The notes: generated by a model from the letters alone, not told the origin. Positions 15,455 to 24,048 are shown, numbered from the stretch's first letter. The stretch is DNA of 49,048 nt from Acidiferrobacteraceae bacterium (GCA_037388825.1 JARRJV010000018.1:1-49048); one strand, 5' to 3'. A program made the numbers and translations.

Positions 15455-16173
15455 GCGCCGATCCGCTCGAGTCACCACTAATCCAGCTCAGCGGCGTGAC
15501 CAAGGTTTATGGCAGCGGGCACGCCGCCGTTCACGCCCTGCGAGGCATCGATTTGCAGGTGCGGGACGGAGAGTTCGTGGCCGTCATGGGTGCCAGCGGC
15601 TCGGGCAAGTCCACGTGCATGAACATACTCGGCTGTCTCGATACCCCGACGTCGGGAGTCTATCAGTTCCGGGACGTGGAGGTCGGGACGCTAAATCGCG
15701 ATCAGCGTGCGCTTCTGAGGCGCAATTTCATTGGCTTCATCTTTCAGACGTATAACCTGCTTGCACGTACCACCGCACTGGAGAACGTGGAATTACCACT
15801 GGTCTATCGCGGTGTTTCGCCGACGGAAAGGCACCGGCTGGCGCAAGAGGCCCTGGAGTCCGTGGGACTGGGGAACTGGATCCATCACAAACCCAACGAG
15901 CTATCCGGGGGACAGCAGCAGCGAGTGGCCATTGCCCGCGCCATCGTGACCGATCCCCTGTTGTTGCTTGCGGATGAGCCCACGGGAAATCTGGATTCGA
16001 CCAACAGCAACGAGATCATGAAGCTGTTAACCGGCTTCAACCGGGATCGTGGTCTGACCATCGTTATGGTTACTCATGAAAAGGACGTCGCCGCCTACGC
16101 CCAACGGATCGTGCACTTTCACGACGGCCACATCGCCTCCGACAGCCTCAAGGCACCCGGGGAGGTGCGCTGA
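15451..16173 (+). CDS. MacB-type ABC transporter ATP-binding protein
   Basis: 240 aa ATPase of the MacB/LolD class. Walker A GASGSGKST lies near residue 47, the Q-loop in FIFQTYNLLARTTALENVEL, the ABC signature LSGGQQQR, Walker B LLLADEPTGNLD, and the switch His in MVTHEKD. It energises export with the MacA-like adaptor and FtsX-type permease whose genes flank it. It overlaps the upstream gene by ATGA, and the permease ATG shares the last base of its stop codon. The protein itself appears complete. Confidence 0.9.
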   Translation: MSADPLESPLIQLSGVTKVYGSGHAAVHALRGIDLQVRDGEFVAVMGASGSGKSTCMNILGCLDTPTSGVYQFRDVEVGTLNRDQRALLRRNFIGFIFQTYNLLARTTALENVELPLVYRGVSPTERHRLAQEALESVGLGNWIHHKPNELSGGQQQRVAIARAIVTDPLLLLADEPTGNLDSTNSNEIMKLLTGFNRDRGLTIVMVTHEKDVAAYAQRIVHFHDGHIASDSLKAPGEVR

Positions 16174-17282
16174 TGTTTGGCAATATCCTCTTGCTGGCCT
16201 TCCGCGAATTGCGCCGCAACGTGATGCGGTCCGCCCTGACCATCCTGGGAATTGTCATTGGCGTGGCGGCGGTCATTGTTATGGTGACTCTGGGCCGCGG
16301 TACGACACGACAGGTGGCGGCGGAGATCGCCAGCCTGGGCAGCAATCAGTTGCAGGTGCGTCCCGGTGAGCGCTCTCGTCCGGGCGGCGTGCATGCCACC
16401 GCGGAACAGTTTGTACTTGCGGACGCGGAGGCGATCGAACGGGATATCGCCGGGATTCGGGCCGTGGCGCCGATCGCGTCCACAACCCTGCTTGCAGTAT
16501 ACGGGAATGCCAACTGAAAGCTGGTCTGCGTCATCGGCAAGACCGTGCGGGAAAATCTCTTCGGTGGGCAGAATCCCCTGGACGCCTCGATTCGTCTCGG
16601 CAAGCTTTCGTGTGAGGTGGTCGGTGTTCTGTCGGCCAAGGGGCAGAGCACCTTCGGTCAGGATCAGGATGATCTTGTGGTGGTGCCGATCCGGGGATTT
16701 CAGCGGCGCATCGCCGGCAACCGGGATGTGAACACCATTTACATCACAGCGCAGTCCGGGGGTCTGATCCCCAAGGTGAAACAGGATGTTGAGGCGCTGA
16801 TGCGTCAACGGCGGCACATCAAGTCCGGAGAAGAGGATGACTTCTATGTGCGGGATATCCAGGAGATTGCGGAGCGCGTGACCAGCACCACCGAAACCCT
16901 GACCGCACTGCTGGGTGCGGTTGCGGCCGTGAGCCTGCTGGTTGGCGGTATCGGCATCATGAACATTATGTTGGTATCAGTAACCGAACGAACCCGTGAA
17001 ATCGGCATTCGGCTCGCCATCGGTGCCCTGGAGAGGGACGTGCTTCGCCAGTTTCTGGTCGAGGCAGTGGTCCTGGCCAGTATCGGCGGAATCACGGGAA
17101 TTGTCCTTGGCCTTACCGGCAGTGCCGTGGCTTCACCCATGCTGGGCGTCCCATTCGTCTTCGATCCGATGATTACCCTCGTCGCCTTTCTGTTCTCGGC
17201 CGGCGTCGGCGTTGTCTTCGGCTATTTTCCGGCGCGCAAGGCGGCGCGCCTGAATCCCATCGACGCCCTGCGGCACGAGTAG
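16173..17282 (+). pseudogene. MacB/FtsX-type ABC permease, interrupted by in-frame stop and deletion
   Basis: The frame starts as a typical permease (ILLLAFRELRRNVMRSALTI and IVIGVAAVIVMVTLGRGTT) and reads to YGNAN, then meets TGA at 16515-16517. The same frame resumes at KLVCVIGKTVRENLFGGQNP and continues to a normal FtsX C-terminus (LLVGGIGIMNIMLVSVTERT; YFPARKAARLNPIDALRHE). Homologues have about 37 more residues here, beginning NWSTS after YGN. Joining AACTG to AAAG destroyed a Trp codon and made the stop while keeping the frame, which indicates a deletion of a multiple of three bases. If real, the exporter is inactive; assembly error is an alternative. The downstream part has an ATG-like restart at 16545. 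Confidence 0.8.
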
Positions 17283-17404
17283 GCCCGGTAGCGGGGTGTC
17301 TGGACGCGTTTGCCGGGTTCATCCGGTCCTGACACGACACGACCGCGGCAGTCCGTTAGAATCGTTGCGAACCCTACGAACAGATAAGGCGCGCAGGAGG
17401 ACAC

Positions 17405-18313
17405 ATGCAGAAGATATTGGTCCGCTATATCGAGAACATCAACTGGGAAAACGTGATGCTGACCAGTTTCCGTATCCTCCTCGTGCTGGTCCTGCTGTGG
17501 ATTGCCATGGGCGTGGCCAAAATCCTGCTCAAGCGCCTGAAGAAACTGCTCGTGTCCCGGGGTCAGGCGGGCGAGGAGCTGGCGAGCGAGACCGAGAAAC
17601 GTGCCGAGACCCTGGTGCGCCTGCTGCAACGAGGTGTGGCCATCATGCTCTGGGTCGTTGGTGGCCTGGTGGTATTGCGCGAACTGGGGGTGGAGATTGG
17701 GCCGGTACTGGCCAGTGCCGGGATCGCCGGCCTGGCAGTGGGTTTCGGCGCCCAGAATCTCGTGCGCGACGTGATCTCGGGGTTCTTCGTGATCCTGGAG
17801 AACCAGGTTCGTGTCGGTGACGTCGCCGTGGTCAACGGAACCGGCGGCCTGGTGGAGGCGGTGAACTTCCGCACCATCGTCCTGCGCGATCTTTCTGGCG
17901 TGGTGCACGTATTCCCCAACGGTGAGGTGAAGACCCTTGCAAACGTGACGCGCGAATGGTCGGCCTATGTCTTCGATATCGGGATCGCCTACAAGGAAGA
18001 TGTCGATCAGGTTATGGAGCTGATGCGCAAGGTCGGTGCGGAGTTGCGGCAGGACGAACAGTTCGGGCCAATGATGGTGGAGGATGTCGAGGTCTTCGGC
18101 GTCGACGACTTCGCCGATTCGGCGGTGATCATCAAGGGCCGCCTGCGCACGAAGCCGATCAAGCAATGGGACGTTGGCCGCGAATACCGTCGCCGGCTGA
18201 AGCATGCCTTCGATGAGGCCGGGATCGAGATCCCGTTCCCGCATCGCTCAATCTATTTCGGCGAGGAGAGCAAGCCCATTCTTGCCGAGCTGGTCAACCG
18301 GAAGTCGACGTAA
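17405..18313 (+). CDS. MscS-family mechanosensitive ion channel
   Basis: 302 aa membrane protein. Two predicted membrane helices (about 20-40 and 80-100) precede the pore helix VLASAGIAGLAVGFGAQNLV, followed by the conserved RDVISGFFVILENQVRVGDV and the beta domain with FPNGEVKTLANVTREWS. The cytoplasmic domain ends EIPFPHRSIYFG. It protects cells from hypo-osmotic shock by opening under membrane tension. CGCAGGAGG precedes the ATG. The length is close to short MscS channels. It is probably an independent unit; a TTAGAAT box at 17356 could be a -10 element but lacks a convincing -35. Confidence 0.88.
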   Translation: MQKILVRYIENINWENVMLTSFRILLVLVLLWIAMGVAKILLKRLKKLLVSRGQAGEELASETEKRAETLVRLLQRGVAIMLWVVGGLVVLRELGVEIGPVLASAGIAGLAVGFGAQNLVRDVISGFFVILENQVRVGDVAVVNGTGGLVEAVNFRTIVLRDLSGVVHVFPNGEVKTLANVTREWSAYVFDIGIAYKEDVDQVMELMRKVGAELRQDEQFGPMMVEDVEVFGVDDFADSAVIIKGRLRTKPIKQWDVGREYRRRLKHAFDEAGIEIPFPHRSIYFGEESKPILAELVNRKST

Positions 18314-18320
18314 GCGGAAC

Positions 18321-18659
18321 ATGGCACGATTTGGCGTGGCACTGGCGGCTTGGGGCACGGACCGGTTCACGGACGCGCTGCGCGATGAAATTGAGAAACT
18401 TGGGCCCGAGCAATTGCCGCTGCAACAGGGTCTGCGAGCCACGAGCCAAGTCAGCAACAAACCCATTCAGGCGACCGTTCTGGACATTGTGGAGGAACCA
18501 GGTCTTGTACGGGCACGCGCCGGTATTTTCTATTCGGGCATCATAGCCGGTTGTAGCTGTGCCGACGATCCAACACCCGTGCCGGAAACACCCGAGTACT
18601 GCGAGGTGTTGCTGAAGATCGACAAACGTACGGGCGATACGCTGATCGCATTGGTGTAG
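18321..18659 (+). CDS. conserved hypothetical protein with CSCADDPTPV motif
   Basis: 112 aa, cytoplasmic, no signal peptide. The pattern WGTDRFTDALRDEIEKL, LPLQQGLR and, most notably, GIIAGCSCADDPTPV followed by EYCEVLLKIDKRTGDT recurs in many gammaproteobacterial hypothetical proteins as I recall them; no function is known. The CSC plus a later Cys could bind metal. It starts eight bases after the MscS stop, with AGCGGAAC before the ATG, so it is probably cotranscribed. I cannot assign a named family. Confidence 0.7.
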   Translation: MARFGVALAAWGTDRFTDALRDEIEKLGPEQLPLQQGLRATSQVSNKPIQATVLDIVEEPGLVRARAGIFYSGIIAGCSCADDPTPVPETPEYCEVLLKIDKRTGDTLIALV

Positions 18660-18690
18660 GGAAGGGTTGCGGGGGCGACCGGGAGGTTGG

Positions 18691-18972
18691 ATGGAACAGG
18701 CACCGACGGAAACCACTTATATGCGGGACAAGATGGCGCGCATTCGCACGCTGCTGGCCAATGAGCGAACCTTGTTGGCCTATGCCCGCACAGCCATCAT
18801 GCTGGCAGCCTCCGGCGTCACCCTGATCAAACTCCTCTACCACGAGGCGGGATTCCGGTATCTTGGGTTTGCGCTGGTCGCTGCATCGCTTGTGGTTATG
18901 GTGCTCGGCTATATGCGCTTCCGCAAGATGGATGTGCATATTCGTGAGCCGGGTTCAATCGACTGGCCCTAG
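18691..18972 (+). CDS. DUF202 (YidH-like) small membrane protein
   Basis: 93 aa. The DUF202 core is clear: IRTLLANERTLLAYARTAIM, then two membrane helices (about 37-55 and 62-80) and a basic end (YMRFRKMDVHI). Family members are small inner-membrane proteins of unknown role, related to YidH and to a domain in VTC polyphosphate complexes. GGGAGG precedes the ATG at 18691, which is preferred to an in-frame start at 18667. Confidence 0.82.
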   Translation: MEQAPTETTYMRDKMARIRTLLANERTLLAYARTAIMLAASGVTLIKLLYHEAGFRYLGFALVAASLVVMVLGYMRFRKMDVHIREPGSIDWP

Positions 18973-19018
18973 CTCGAAGCCAGAGGGAACAAGAACAACA
19001 AGAGAGGAAGCGATAAGG

Positions 19019-19444
19019 ATGAAGCAGGAGTGGATCTTCGTGCCCATGCTGGCACAGGTGCTGCTGACCGCGCTGGTTTGGGCCTGGATGAACATCACGC
19101 GCGTCAGCGCCATGCTCGCCCGCGGGATCGAACCCCAACAACTGGCCAGTCGCGAACAACACTCTGTGATCGCGGGCGTCGCCGGGCCCTCGGATAATCT
19201 GCAGAACCTGTTTGAAGTTCCGGTGTTGTTCTTCACCGGCGTACTGGCTGCCTACGTGACCGCATTGGCGGACGATCGACTGCTGGTACTGGCCTGGCTA
19301 TACGTAGGCCTGCGCTGGCTGCACAGCGTGATCCACATCAGCTACCACCGGGTGACGCACCGCTATGGAGTGCATGTGCTTTCCACCCTGGTGCTGTGGG
19401 GCTTCTGGACGGTGTTGGCCGCGCGGATTCTCTACCGGCTGTAG
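19019..19444 (+). CDS. MAPEG-family membrane protein
   Basis: 141 aa integral membrane protein with four helices and the MAPEG pattern: NLFEVPVLFFTGVLA after a cytoplasmic loop, WLYVGLRWLHSVIHI, and a final hydrophobic helix. Eukaryotic MAPEG members are glutathione-dependent or eicosanoid enzymes; the function of bacterial members is mostly unknown. GAAGCGATAAGG precedes the ATG. It follows DUF202 by 46 bases and may share its transcript. Confidence 0.82.
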   Translation: MKQEWIFVPMLAQVLLTALVWAWMNITRVSAMLARGIEPQQLASREQHSVIAGVAGPSDNLQNLFEVPVLFFTGVLAAYVTALADDRLLVLAWLYVGLRWLHSVIHISYHRVTHRYGVHVLSTLVLWGFWTVLAARILYRL

Positions 19445-19514
19445 TGGGTCAGGGCGTCGCGAAAAAGTGGCGAAAAGACAGGATCTTCTGTCAAAAAAGT
19501 TTCATCTTGGCCGG

Positions 19515-19551
19515 GTACCTTTTTGTCACAAGGAACCGAGACAAAAGGTAC
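19515..19551. repeat. long AT-rich inverted repeat before a small gene
   Basis: GTACCTTTTTGTC (19515-19527) pairs with GACAAAAGGTAC (19540-19551), leaving one bulged T and a 12-base loop. The right arm carries AAAAGG, the only ribosome-site-like sequence ahead of the ATG at 19561. A smaller dyad, GACAG-GATCTT-CTGTC, lies about 25 bases further upstream. Neither is followed by a T-tract on this strand. It may be an operator or a hairpin hiding the ribosome site. Confidence 0.5.
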
Positions 19552-19560
19552 AGAACTGCT

Positions 19561-19758
19561 ATGGCCAGATATTCCCTGCATTCCATCCTCACGAACAAGG
19601 ACATTACCGTCGAGGATCTTCAGGACCAGATCGCGTTTCTGGAGGGTCGCCTGCGCACCATGGCCGACGGTGACAGCGCCTACGAAAAACTCCTCATCCG
19701 CTACTATGGCGATATGCTGCTGGATCGCAAGGCGCTGCTTCGTGGCTTGAGTGCATAG
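19561..19758 (+). CDS. small hypothetical protein, 65 aa
   Basis: Short, charged, helical protein (DITVEDLQDQIAFLEGRLRT, then a C-terminal YYGDMLLDRKALLRG). No signal peptide, membrane helix or known domain is recognised; the heptad-like DLQDQIAFLEGRL could form a coiled coil. The ATG at 19561 sits just after an inverted repeat whose right arm contains AAAAGG. The longer frame from 19396 lies inside the preceding gene and is rejected. Codon use resembles its neighbours, so translation is plausible but unproven. Confidence 0.5.
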   Translation: MARYSLHSILTNKDITVEDLQDQIAFLEGRLRTMADGDSAYEKLLIRYYGDMLLDRKALLRGLSA

Positions 19759-19905
19759 CCAGCACGGCCAGGAATCCAATCAGAATCCGAAGACTGCCGC
19801 GGGCAGGACGGGCTCCAACCCGGACCCCTATGCCGTGGCGCTGTGCTGCTCCATTGAGTGGGGGGCGAGATCCGCTCGTCGGTCACGGCATACCCGGGCA
19901 GGAAG

Positions 19906-20517
19906 CTATCCGAGGATGATCATTTCCTCGTCTTCATCCTCGACCGGGACTTCATCTTCGGCGGAAACGGGTTCCGTGCCATATTGTTTGGCGGCAAAGG
20001 TCTCGAGGATTTTCACCGGGATGTGATCGGCGGCGTCCTTGCCATAGTAGATTCCCTTCACCTTCAAATCGGGAGAGATCAGAAAATCAGCGGGCATCTG
20101 TGCGATCTTGCCGCGCATGCGCGGCATGAAACCGAGCATCATGGCCCGCATCATGGTCGGCATGCGCATCACCATGCTCGCCATCAGTCCGGCAAACGAC
20201 GAGCGAACGTTATACAGCTGGTAGACAGTTGTATCGGGATCGGCGATCAGCGGGAACGGCCGTTGTTTCTTGCCGATGTACTTGACGATACGGTCCTGAG
20301 GCGAGCTGAAGAAGGCGAGCATCACAAGTCCTTTCTTCTTCAGATCGGGATAGCGGCGGGTGAGTTCGTACACCCGCAGATTGCAGAACGGGCAGGTTGC
20401 ATCGCGAAAGAATGACAACAGGATGTTTTTTCCACGCAGTGATTCCAGCGTATATATATTTCCGTAGATGTCCTCGACTTTGAAATCCGGCGCGCGTTGC
20501 CCCAACCTAATCTTCAT
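19906..20517 (-). CDS. peroxiredoxin/thioredoxin-fold protein with Met-rich insert
   Basis: 203 aa of the AhpC/TSA-like redoxin group. The N-terminal strand and IYGNIYTLESLRGKNILLSF lead to the active-site CxxC in RDATCPFCNLRVYEL (C42, C45). Residues 112-141 hold 11 methionines in 30 residues (MASMVMRMPTMMRAMM, then FMPRMRGKIAQM), unusual for this fold and suggestive of copper or a membrane surface. The C-terminus is strongly acidic (EDEVPVEDEDEEM). The start at 20517 is preceded by GGGGCGGAG; an in-frame start at 20619 is rejected. No signal peptide, so it should be cytoplasmic. Likely a thiol reductase or peroxidase; the substrate is unknown. Confidence 0.78.
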   Translation of the reverse strand: MKIRLGQRAPDFKVEDIYGNIYTLESLRGKNILLSFFRDATCPFCNLRVYELTRRYPDLKKKGLVMLAFFSSPQDRIVKYIGKKQRPFPLIADPDTTVYQLYNVRSSFAGLMASMVMRMPTMMRAMMLGFMPRMRGKIAQMPADFLISPDLKVKGIYYGKDAADHIPVKILETFAAKQYGTEPVSAEDEVPVEDEDEEMIILG

Positions 20518-20634
20518 TCTCCGCCCCCGTTTGTGAATTGCACGACTGCCCTCTGCACTACATAAAGTATAGGAGTGGACAACGGAATTGGCTGGTGTTT
20601 TGGCAAAATTACCGGTCAAAAATCCGGACGGATC

Positions 20635-21702
20635 CTAGTCCAGCACCGCCACGCTTTTGATCTGGGCGAAGGTATGAGCTCCGGGTGACAGTCCGAGTCG
20701 CGCCACGGAACGGCGGGTAATGCGGGCCAGCAAGATGTCCTTGCCGGTACGCAGTCGCACCATTGTCTGGGCCGGACCTTCATCGGCGAGGGACTCGACT
20801 TCAACGGGGATGATGTTCAGGATGCTGCTGAGCCGGGGTGGTTCTGCCGTCAGGCTGACGTCGCGCGCGAGCACACGCAGGCGAATCCGGCGTCCCACAG
20901 GAAGGTCGGGGCGGGGCACCCAAATGTCTGTGCCGGCAAGCTCCAGACTCGACAACTGAAATTCCTCATCGTGTCCGGATACGGTGGCCTCGATGATGGA
21001 CTCGGCGGTATCACCGTGGGCAAGGGAGAGATCCGTACGCGTCAGCAGTTCGCGCACGGGGCCGGAGGCAACAATACGGCCCGTTTTCATGAGCAGCATG
21101 TGATCCGCCAGGCGCGCGACCTCATCCGTGGAATGGCTCACGTAGATCAGTGGCAATGCGAGGCGTTCGTGCAGGGAGTCGAGGTAGGGGAGGATTTCGT
21201 TCCGGCTCGCCTGATCCAGTGCCGCCAGGGGTTCGTCCAGCAACAACAGGCGTGGGCTGGCGAGGAGGGCGCGACCAATGGCCACGCGCTGGCGTTCCCC
21301 ACCCGATAGCCTGCCGATACCGCGCGGGAGCAGGGGTTCAAGGGCAAGCAACCCGGTGACTTCGTCAAATTCGATGCGCCGGTCGGCGGACGGAACGCGG
21401 CGGTAGCCGTACTCCAGGTTTGCGCGTACGGAGAGATGAGGAAACAGGTTTGAATCCTGGAACACATAGGCGAGTGCGCGCCGATGCGGCGGTACGAAAT
21501 GCTTTTGGTCCTGCCAGGTCGTGCCGCCCACACGCAGCATGCCGTTGCGGCAGGGCTCCAGGCCGGCGATGGACCGCAGCAGGGTCGTCTTTCCGCTGGC
21601 AGATGGTCCGAACAGGGCGGTGACGCCGGAGGCGGGGGCCGTAAACTCGGCGTCGAGGACGAATTCGCCGCGGGTGAGTCTGAAGCGGGCCTCGATACTC
21701 AT
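20635..21702 (-). CDS. modC: molybdate ABC transporter ATP-binding protein ModC
   Basis: 355 aa ATPase of molybdate uptake. Walker A GPSASGKTT (32-40), a Q-loop in YVFQDSNLFPHLSV, signature LSGGERQRVAIGRALL, Walker B LLLLDEPLAALD, and a C-terminal MOP/TOBE-type regulatory domain (about 290-355) that can bind oxyanion. Start at 21702 overlaps the modB stop (ATGA). The frame runs much further upstream through modB only as a shadow. Together with modA and modB it feeds molybdate to the FdhA cofactor pathway encoded about 12 kb away. Confidence 0.93.
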   Translation of the reverse strand: MSIEARFRLTRGEFVLDAEFTAPASGVTALFGPSASGKTTLLRSIAGLEPCRNGMLRVGGTTWQDQKHFVPPHRRALAYVFQDSNLFPHLSVRANLEYGYRRVPSADRRIEFDEVTGLLALEPLLPRGIGRLSGGERQRVAIGRALLASPRLLLLDEPLAALDQASRNEILPYLDSLHERLALPLIYVSHSTDEVARLADHMLLMKTGRIVASGPVRELLTRTDLSLAHGDTAESIIEATVSGHDEEFQLSSLELAGTDIWVPRPDLPVGRRIRLRVLARDVSLTAEPPRLSSILNIIPVEVESLADEGPAQTMVRLRTGKDILLARITRRSVARLGLSPGAHTFAQIKSVAVLD

Positions 21703-22370
21703 GGCTTCCATGTCCTGGCGCGCCGGTTGAGCGTGTAGACCACAATCAGCAGCAACAAAGAGGTCACAAGCAACAGAGCGGCAAGGGAATGGGCACGGCC
21801 ATAGTCCAGGGCCTCGACGTGATCGTAGATGGCGATGGACACCACCCGTGTGCGGCCCGGAATATTGCCGCCCACCATGAGTACGACGCCGAACTCTCCC
21901 AGGGTATGGGCAAAGCTCAGGGCGGCGGCGGTGAAATAGGCGGGACGCGCGAGCGGAAGGGCGACGGTAAAGAAACGGTCCAGCGGTCCGGCGCGTAGCG
22001 TGGCGGCCGCCTCCAGTGGCTGGCTGCCCAGAGCGGAAAAGGCATCGCGCAGTGGCTGCACGGCGAACGGCAGGGAGTAGACCAGCGAGCCGATCAGCAA
22101 ACCTGTGAAGCTGAAGGCGAGCGAAGGCAGGCCCAGGCCCGCCAGCGGGCCATGTGGCCCGAGGAAGAGCAGCAGGTAGAAACCCAATACTGTTGGTGGC
22201 AGTACGAGTGGAAGCGCCACCATTGCATCGGCGACGGGACGCGCGCGGTGCGCGGTGCGCGCCAGCCACCAGGCAACTGGCGTAGCCAGTGGTAACAACA
22301 GCAGTGTGGTCAACAGGGACAACTCCAGCGTGATGCGCAGGGCAGTGAGGTCGTCGCTCGTGAAAATCAC
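21699..22370 (-). CDS. modB: molybdate ABC transporter permease ModB
   Basis: 223 aa inner-membrane permease with about five to six helices and the ModB pattern: LVLPPTVLGFYLLLFLG, the EAAATLRAG coupling loop that meets the ATPase, and FAHTLGEFGVVLMVGGNIPG. It forms the channel of ModABC. It overlaps modA by ATGA upstream and modC by ATGA downstream, so the three genes are translationally coupled. Confidence 0.93.
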   Translation of the reverse strand: MIFTSDDLTALRITLELSLLTTLLLLPLATPVAWWLARTAHRARPVADAMVALPLVLPPTVLGFYLLLFLGPHGPLAGLGLPSLAFSFTGLLIGSLVYSLPFAVQPLRDAFSALGSQPLEAAATLRAGPLDRFFTVALPLARPAYFTAAALSFAHTLGEFGVVLMVGGNIPGRTRVVSIAIYDHVEALDYGRAHSLAALLLVTSLLLLIVVYTLNRRARTWKP

Positions 22371-23158
22371 GGCAAACCTCCGGGTGTGTCGTAGCCGCGA
22401 TCACGAATGATTTTTTTGGCGTCCTCGCTTCCCAGATACGACAAGAAGGCACGCGCCGGCACGGTGGCCTGGATCAGTATCGCCTGCTGCTCGATCGGGG
22501 GGTACAGCGATTGCGGAATCAACCAGTAGGACCCGGATGTCTTGTGACCGTGACGATACAGCTGGGAGAGGGCGATGAAGCCCAATTCGGCATTCCCGCC
22601 GGCGACGAACTGGTAGGTCTGGGCAATGTTCTCGCCGTAGACGAGCCGCGATTGAAGCACCGACCACAGGTTCAGTTTCTGCAGCACCGCGCGCGCGGCG
22701 GCGCCATAAGGCGCAAGCCGTGGATTGGCGAGGGCCAGGTGCGAGAATGCCTCGCCATGTAGCACGCCCCCCTGGTCATCGACGAACCCGGGTCGCGGAC
22801 TCCACAACGCCAACCGGCCTCGCGCATAGGTGAAACGCGATCCGCGAATGCCATCTCTCGATTCCTCCAGCAGGCGTGGGCGGCGGACATCGGCGGCGAG
22901 AAACAGATCGAAGGGCGCGCCGTTTCGAATCTGCGCGTAGAGTTTGCCGGTGGAACCGGGAATCATATGGACCCGATAGTGATATGCCAGCTCAAAGTGA
23001 TTCGACAGGACACGTAGTGTGGACACAAAGTTCGATGCCACAGCGATGCGGACGGCATCTCTCTCCCCGCGGGCGCTTCCCGGGAGCCCGACCAAGAACA
23101 ACACTGCGGCCATGGCGCAATTGCGGAAGATGCAACTCATGTTTGGCGCACAGTTCAT
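22367..23158 (-). CDS. modA: molybdate-binding periplasmic protein ModA
   Basis: 263 aa solute-binding protein. A Sec signal (MAAVLFLVGLPGSARG) is followed by VRIAVASNFVSTLRVL, the STGKLYAQIRNGAPFDLFLA ligand loop and LVYGENIAQTYQFVAGGNAE, which are ModA/WtpA-type oxyanion-binding features. It captures molybdate (or tungstate) in the periplasm for ModBC. Starts at 23158 or at an in-frame ATG six codons on are both possible. The 105-base gap to the divergent SDR gene should hold the promoter; I see no clear ModE site there. Confidence 0.9.
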   Translation of the reverse strand: MNCAPNMSCIFRNCAMAAVLFLVGLPGSARGERDAVRIAVASNFVSTLRVLSNHFELAYHYRVHMIPGSTGKLYAQIRNGAPFDLFLAADVRRPRLLEESRDGIRGSRFTYARGRLALWSPRPGFVDDQGGVLHGEAFSHLALANPRLAPYGAAARAVLQKLNLWSVLQSRLVYGENIAQTYQFVAGGNAELGFIALSQLYRHGHKTSGSYWLIPQSLYPPIEQQAILIQATVPARAFLSYLGSEDAKKIIRDRGYDTPGGLP

Positions 23159-23262
23159 TCCGCTATGGTAAATGCTGGGATGGCGTAGTGACAGCTATGC
23201 CGCGTTGAAACCGCGTTGGGGTATGAGTACGCTTGAGACACGGGGTGGCGACAGATATCAGT

Positions 23263-24045
23263 ATGGGAAAAAAGGTCTTGATCACGGGGGCGCGCGGTGG
23301 TTTCGGCCTAGAGGCAGCGCTGATGCTGGCGCGACGCGGCCACGAAGTAATTGCCACCGTCCATCACGAAAAGAACATTGCGACCGTGGAGGCCGCCGCC
23401 TCCGCGGCCGGTGTCTCCCTGGCCGTGGAGAAGCGTGATATTCTGGTCCCGCACGACCGGGAAGCCATGCTGGCACACGAACCCGACGTACTGGTCAACA
23501 ACGCCGCCGTTGGTGAGTCCGGTCCCCTGGTGGAGGTTCCGCCCGAGCGTATCCGTGGTGTGGTTGAGACCAACGTCTTTGCCACGATCTACCTCACCCA
23601 GGCCTGCCTGCGCGCCATGATCGATCGTGGTCACGGCACGGTAGTGATTGTGAGTTCGCTTGGCGGGCGTCTGGCCATGCCGATGCTGGGTCCCTATGTG
23701 ATGACCAAGTTCGCGCTGGAGGCGGCGGTGGATGCCCTGCGCCTGGAGCTGCGGCCGTTCCCGGTCGACATCAGTCTGATTGAACCCGGTGCCCATGCCA
23801 CCGGATTCAACGAGAAGATGCAGGCGAAGAAATATGAATGGATGGGCGCGGATTCGCGCTACCGCGATCATATGAAGACCGTGCACTTCTGGGAACAGGT
23901 CACCTTCCGCACGCAGATGGAAAATCTGGCACCGGTGGCGCGGCAGGTCGTGCGCGCGGTGGAGGCACGTCGGCCACGGGCACGCTACGCCACGCCGTGG
24001 TGGCAGGGCCTGGGGGTGCGCGTCCTGCGTGCCTTTGGCTGGTAG
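23263..24045 (+). CDS. short-chain dehydrogenase/reductase
   Basis: 260 aa classical SDR. The nucleotide-binding TGARGGFG motif lies at the N-terminus, then VLVNNAAVGESGP, the catalytic Ser region VIVSSLGG and the YVMTK (YxxxK) active site. The exact substrate cannot be told. The ATG at 23263 is chosen because the Rossmann strand begins at once (KKVLITGA); an in-frame TTG at 23233 is possible, and neither has a strong ribosome site. It converges with the pterin dehydratase gene, with only three bases between them. Confidence 0.85.
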   Translation: MGKKVLITGARGGFGLEAALMLARRGHEVIATVHHEKNIATVEAAASAAGVSLAVEKRDILVPHDREAMLAHEPDVLVNNAAVGESGPLVEVPPERIRGVVETNVFATIYLTQACLRAMIDRGHGTVVIVSSLGGRLAMPMLGPYVMTKFALEAAVDALRLELRPFPVDISLIEPGAHATGFNEKMQAKKYEWMGADSRYRDHMKTVHFWEQVTFRTQMENLAPVARQVVRAVEARRPRARYATPWWQGLGVRVLRAFGW

Positions 24046-24048
24046 GGC

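Noticed and set aside
16515-16517. Selenocysteine or programmed readthrough at the TGA in the macB permease
   Set aside because: The homologous residue is Trp, about 37 following residues are also missing, and no Sec-related context is seen.
20635-22452. 605-codon frame suggesting a large fused modC
   Set aside because: The part upstream of 21702 overlaps modB in another frame and is Arg/Pro-rich shadow; the ATGA overlap with modB fixes the modC start.
23159-23262. ModE-binding site or molybdenum cofactor riboswitch before modA
   Set aside because: No palindromic ModE-like sequence or recognisable structured leader could be identified.
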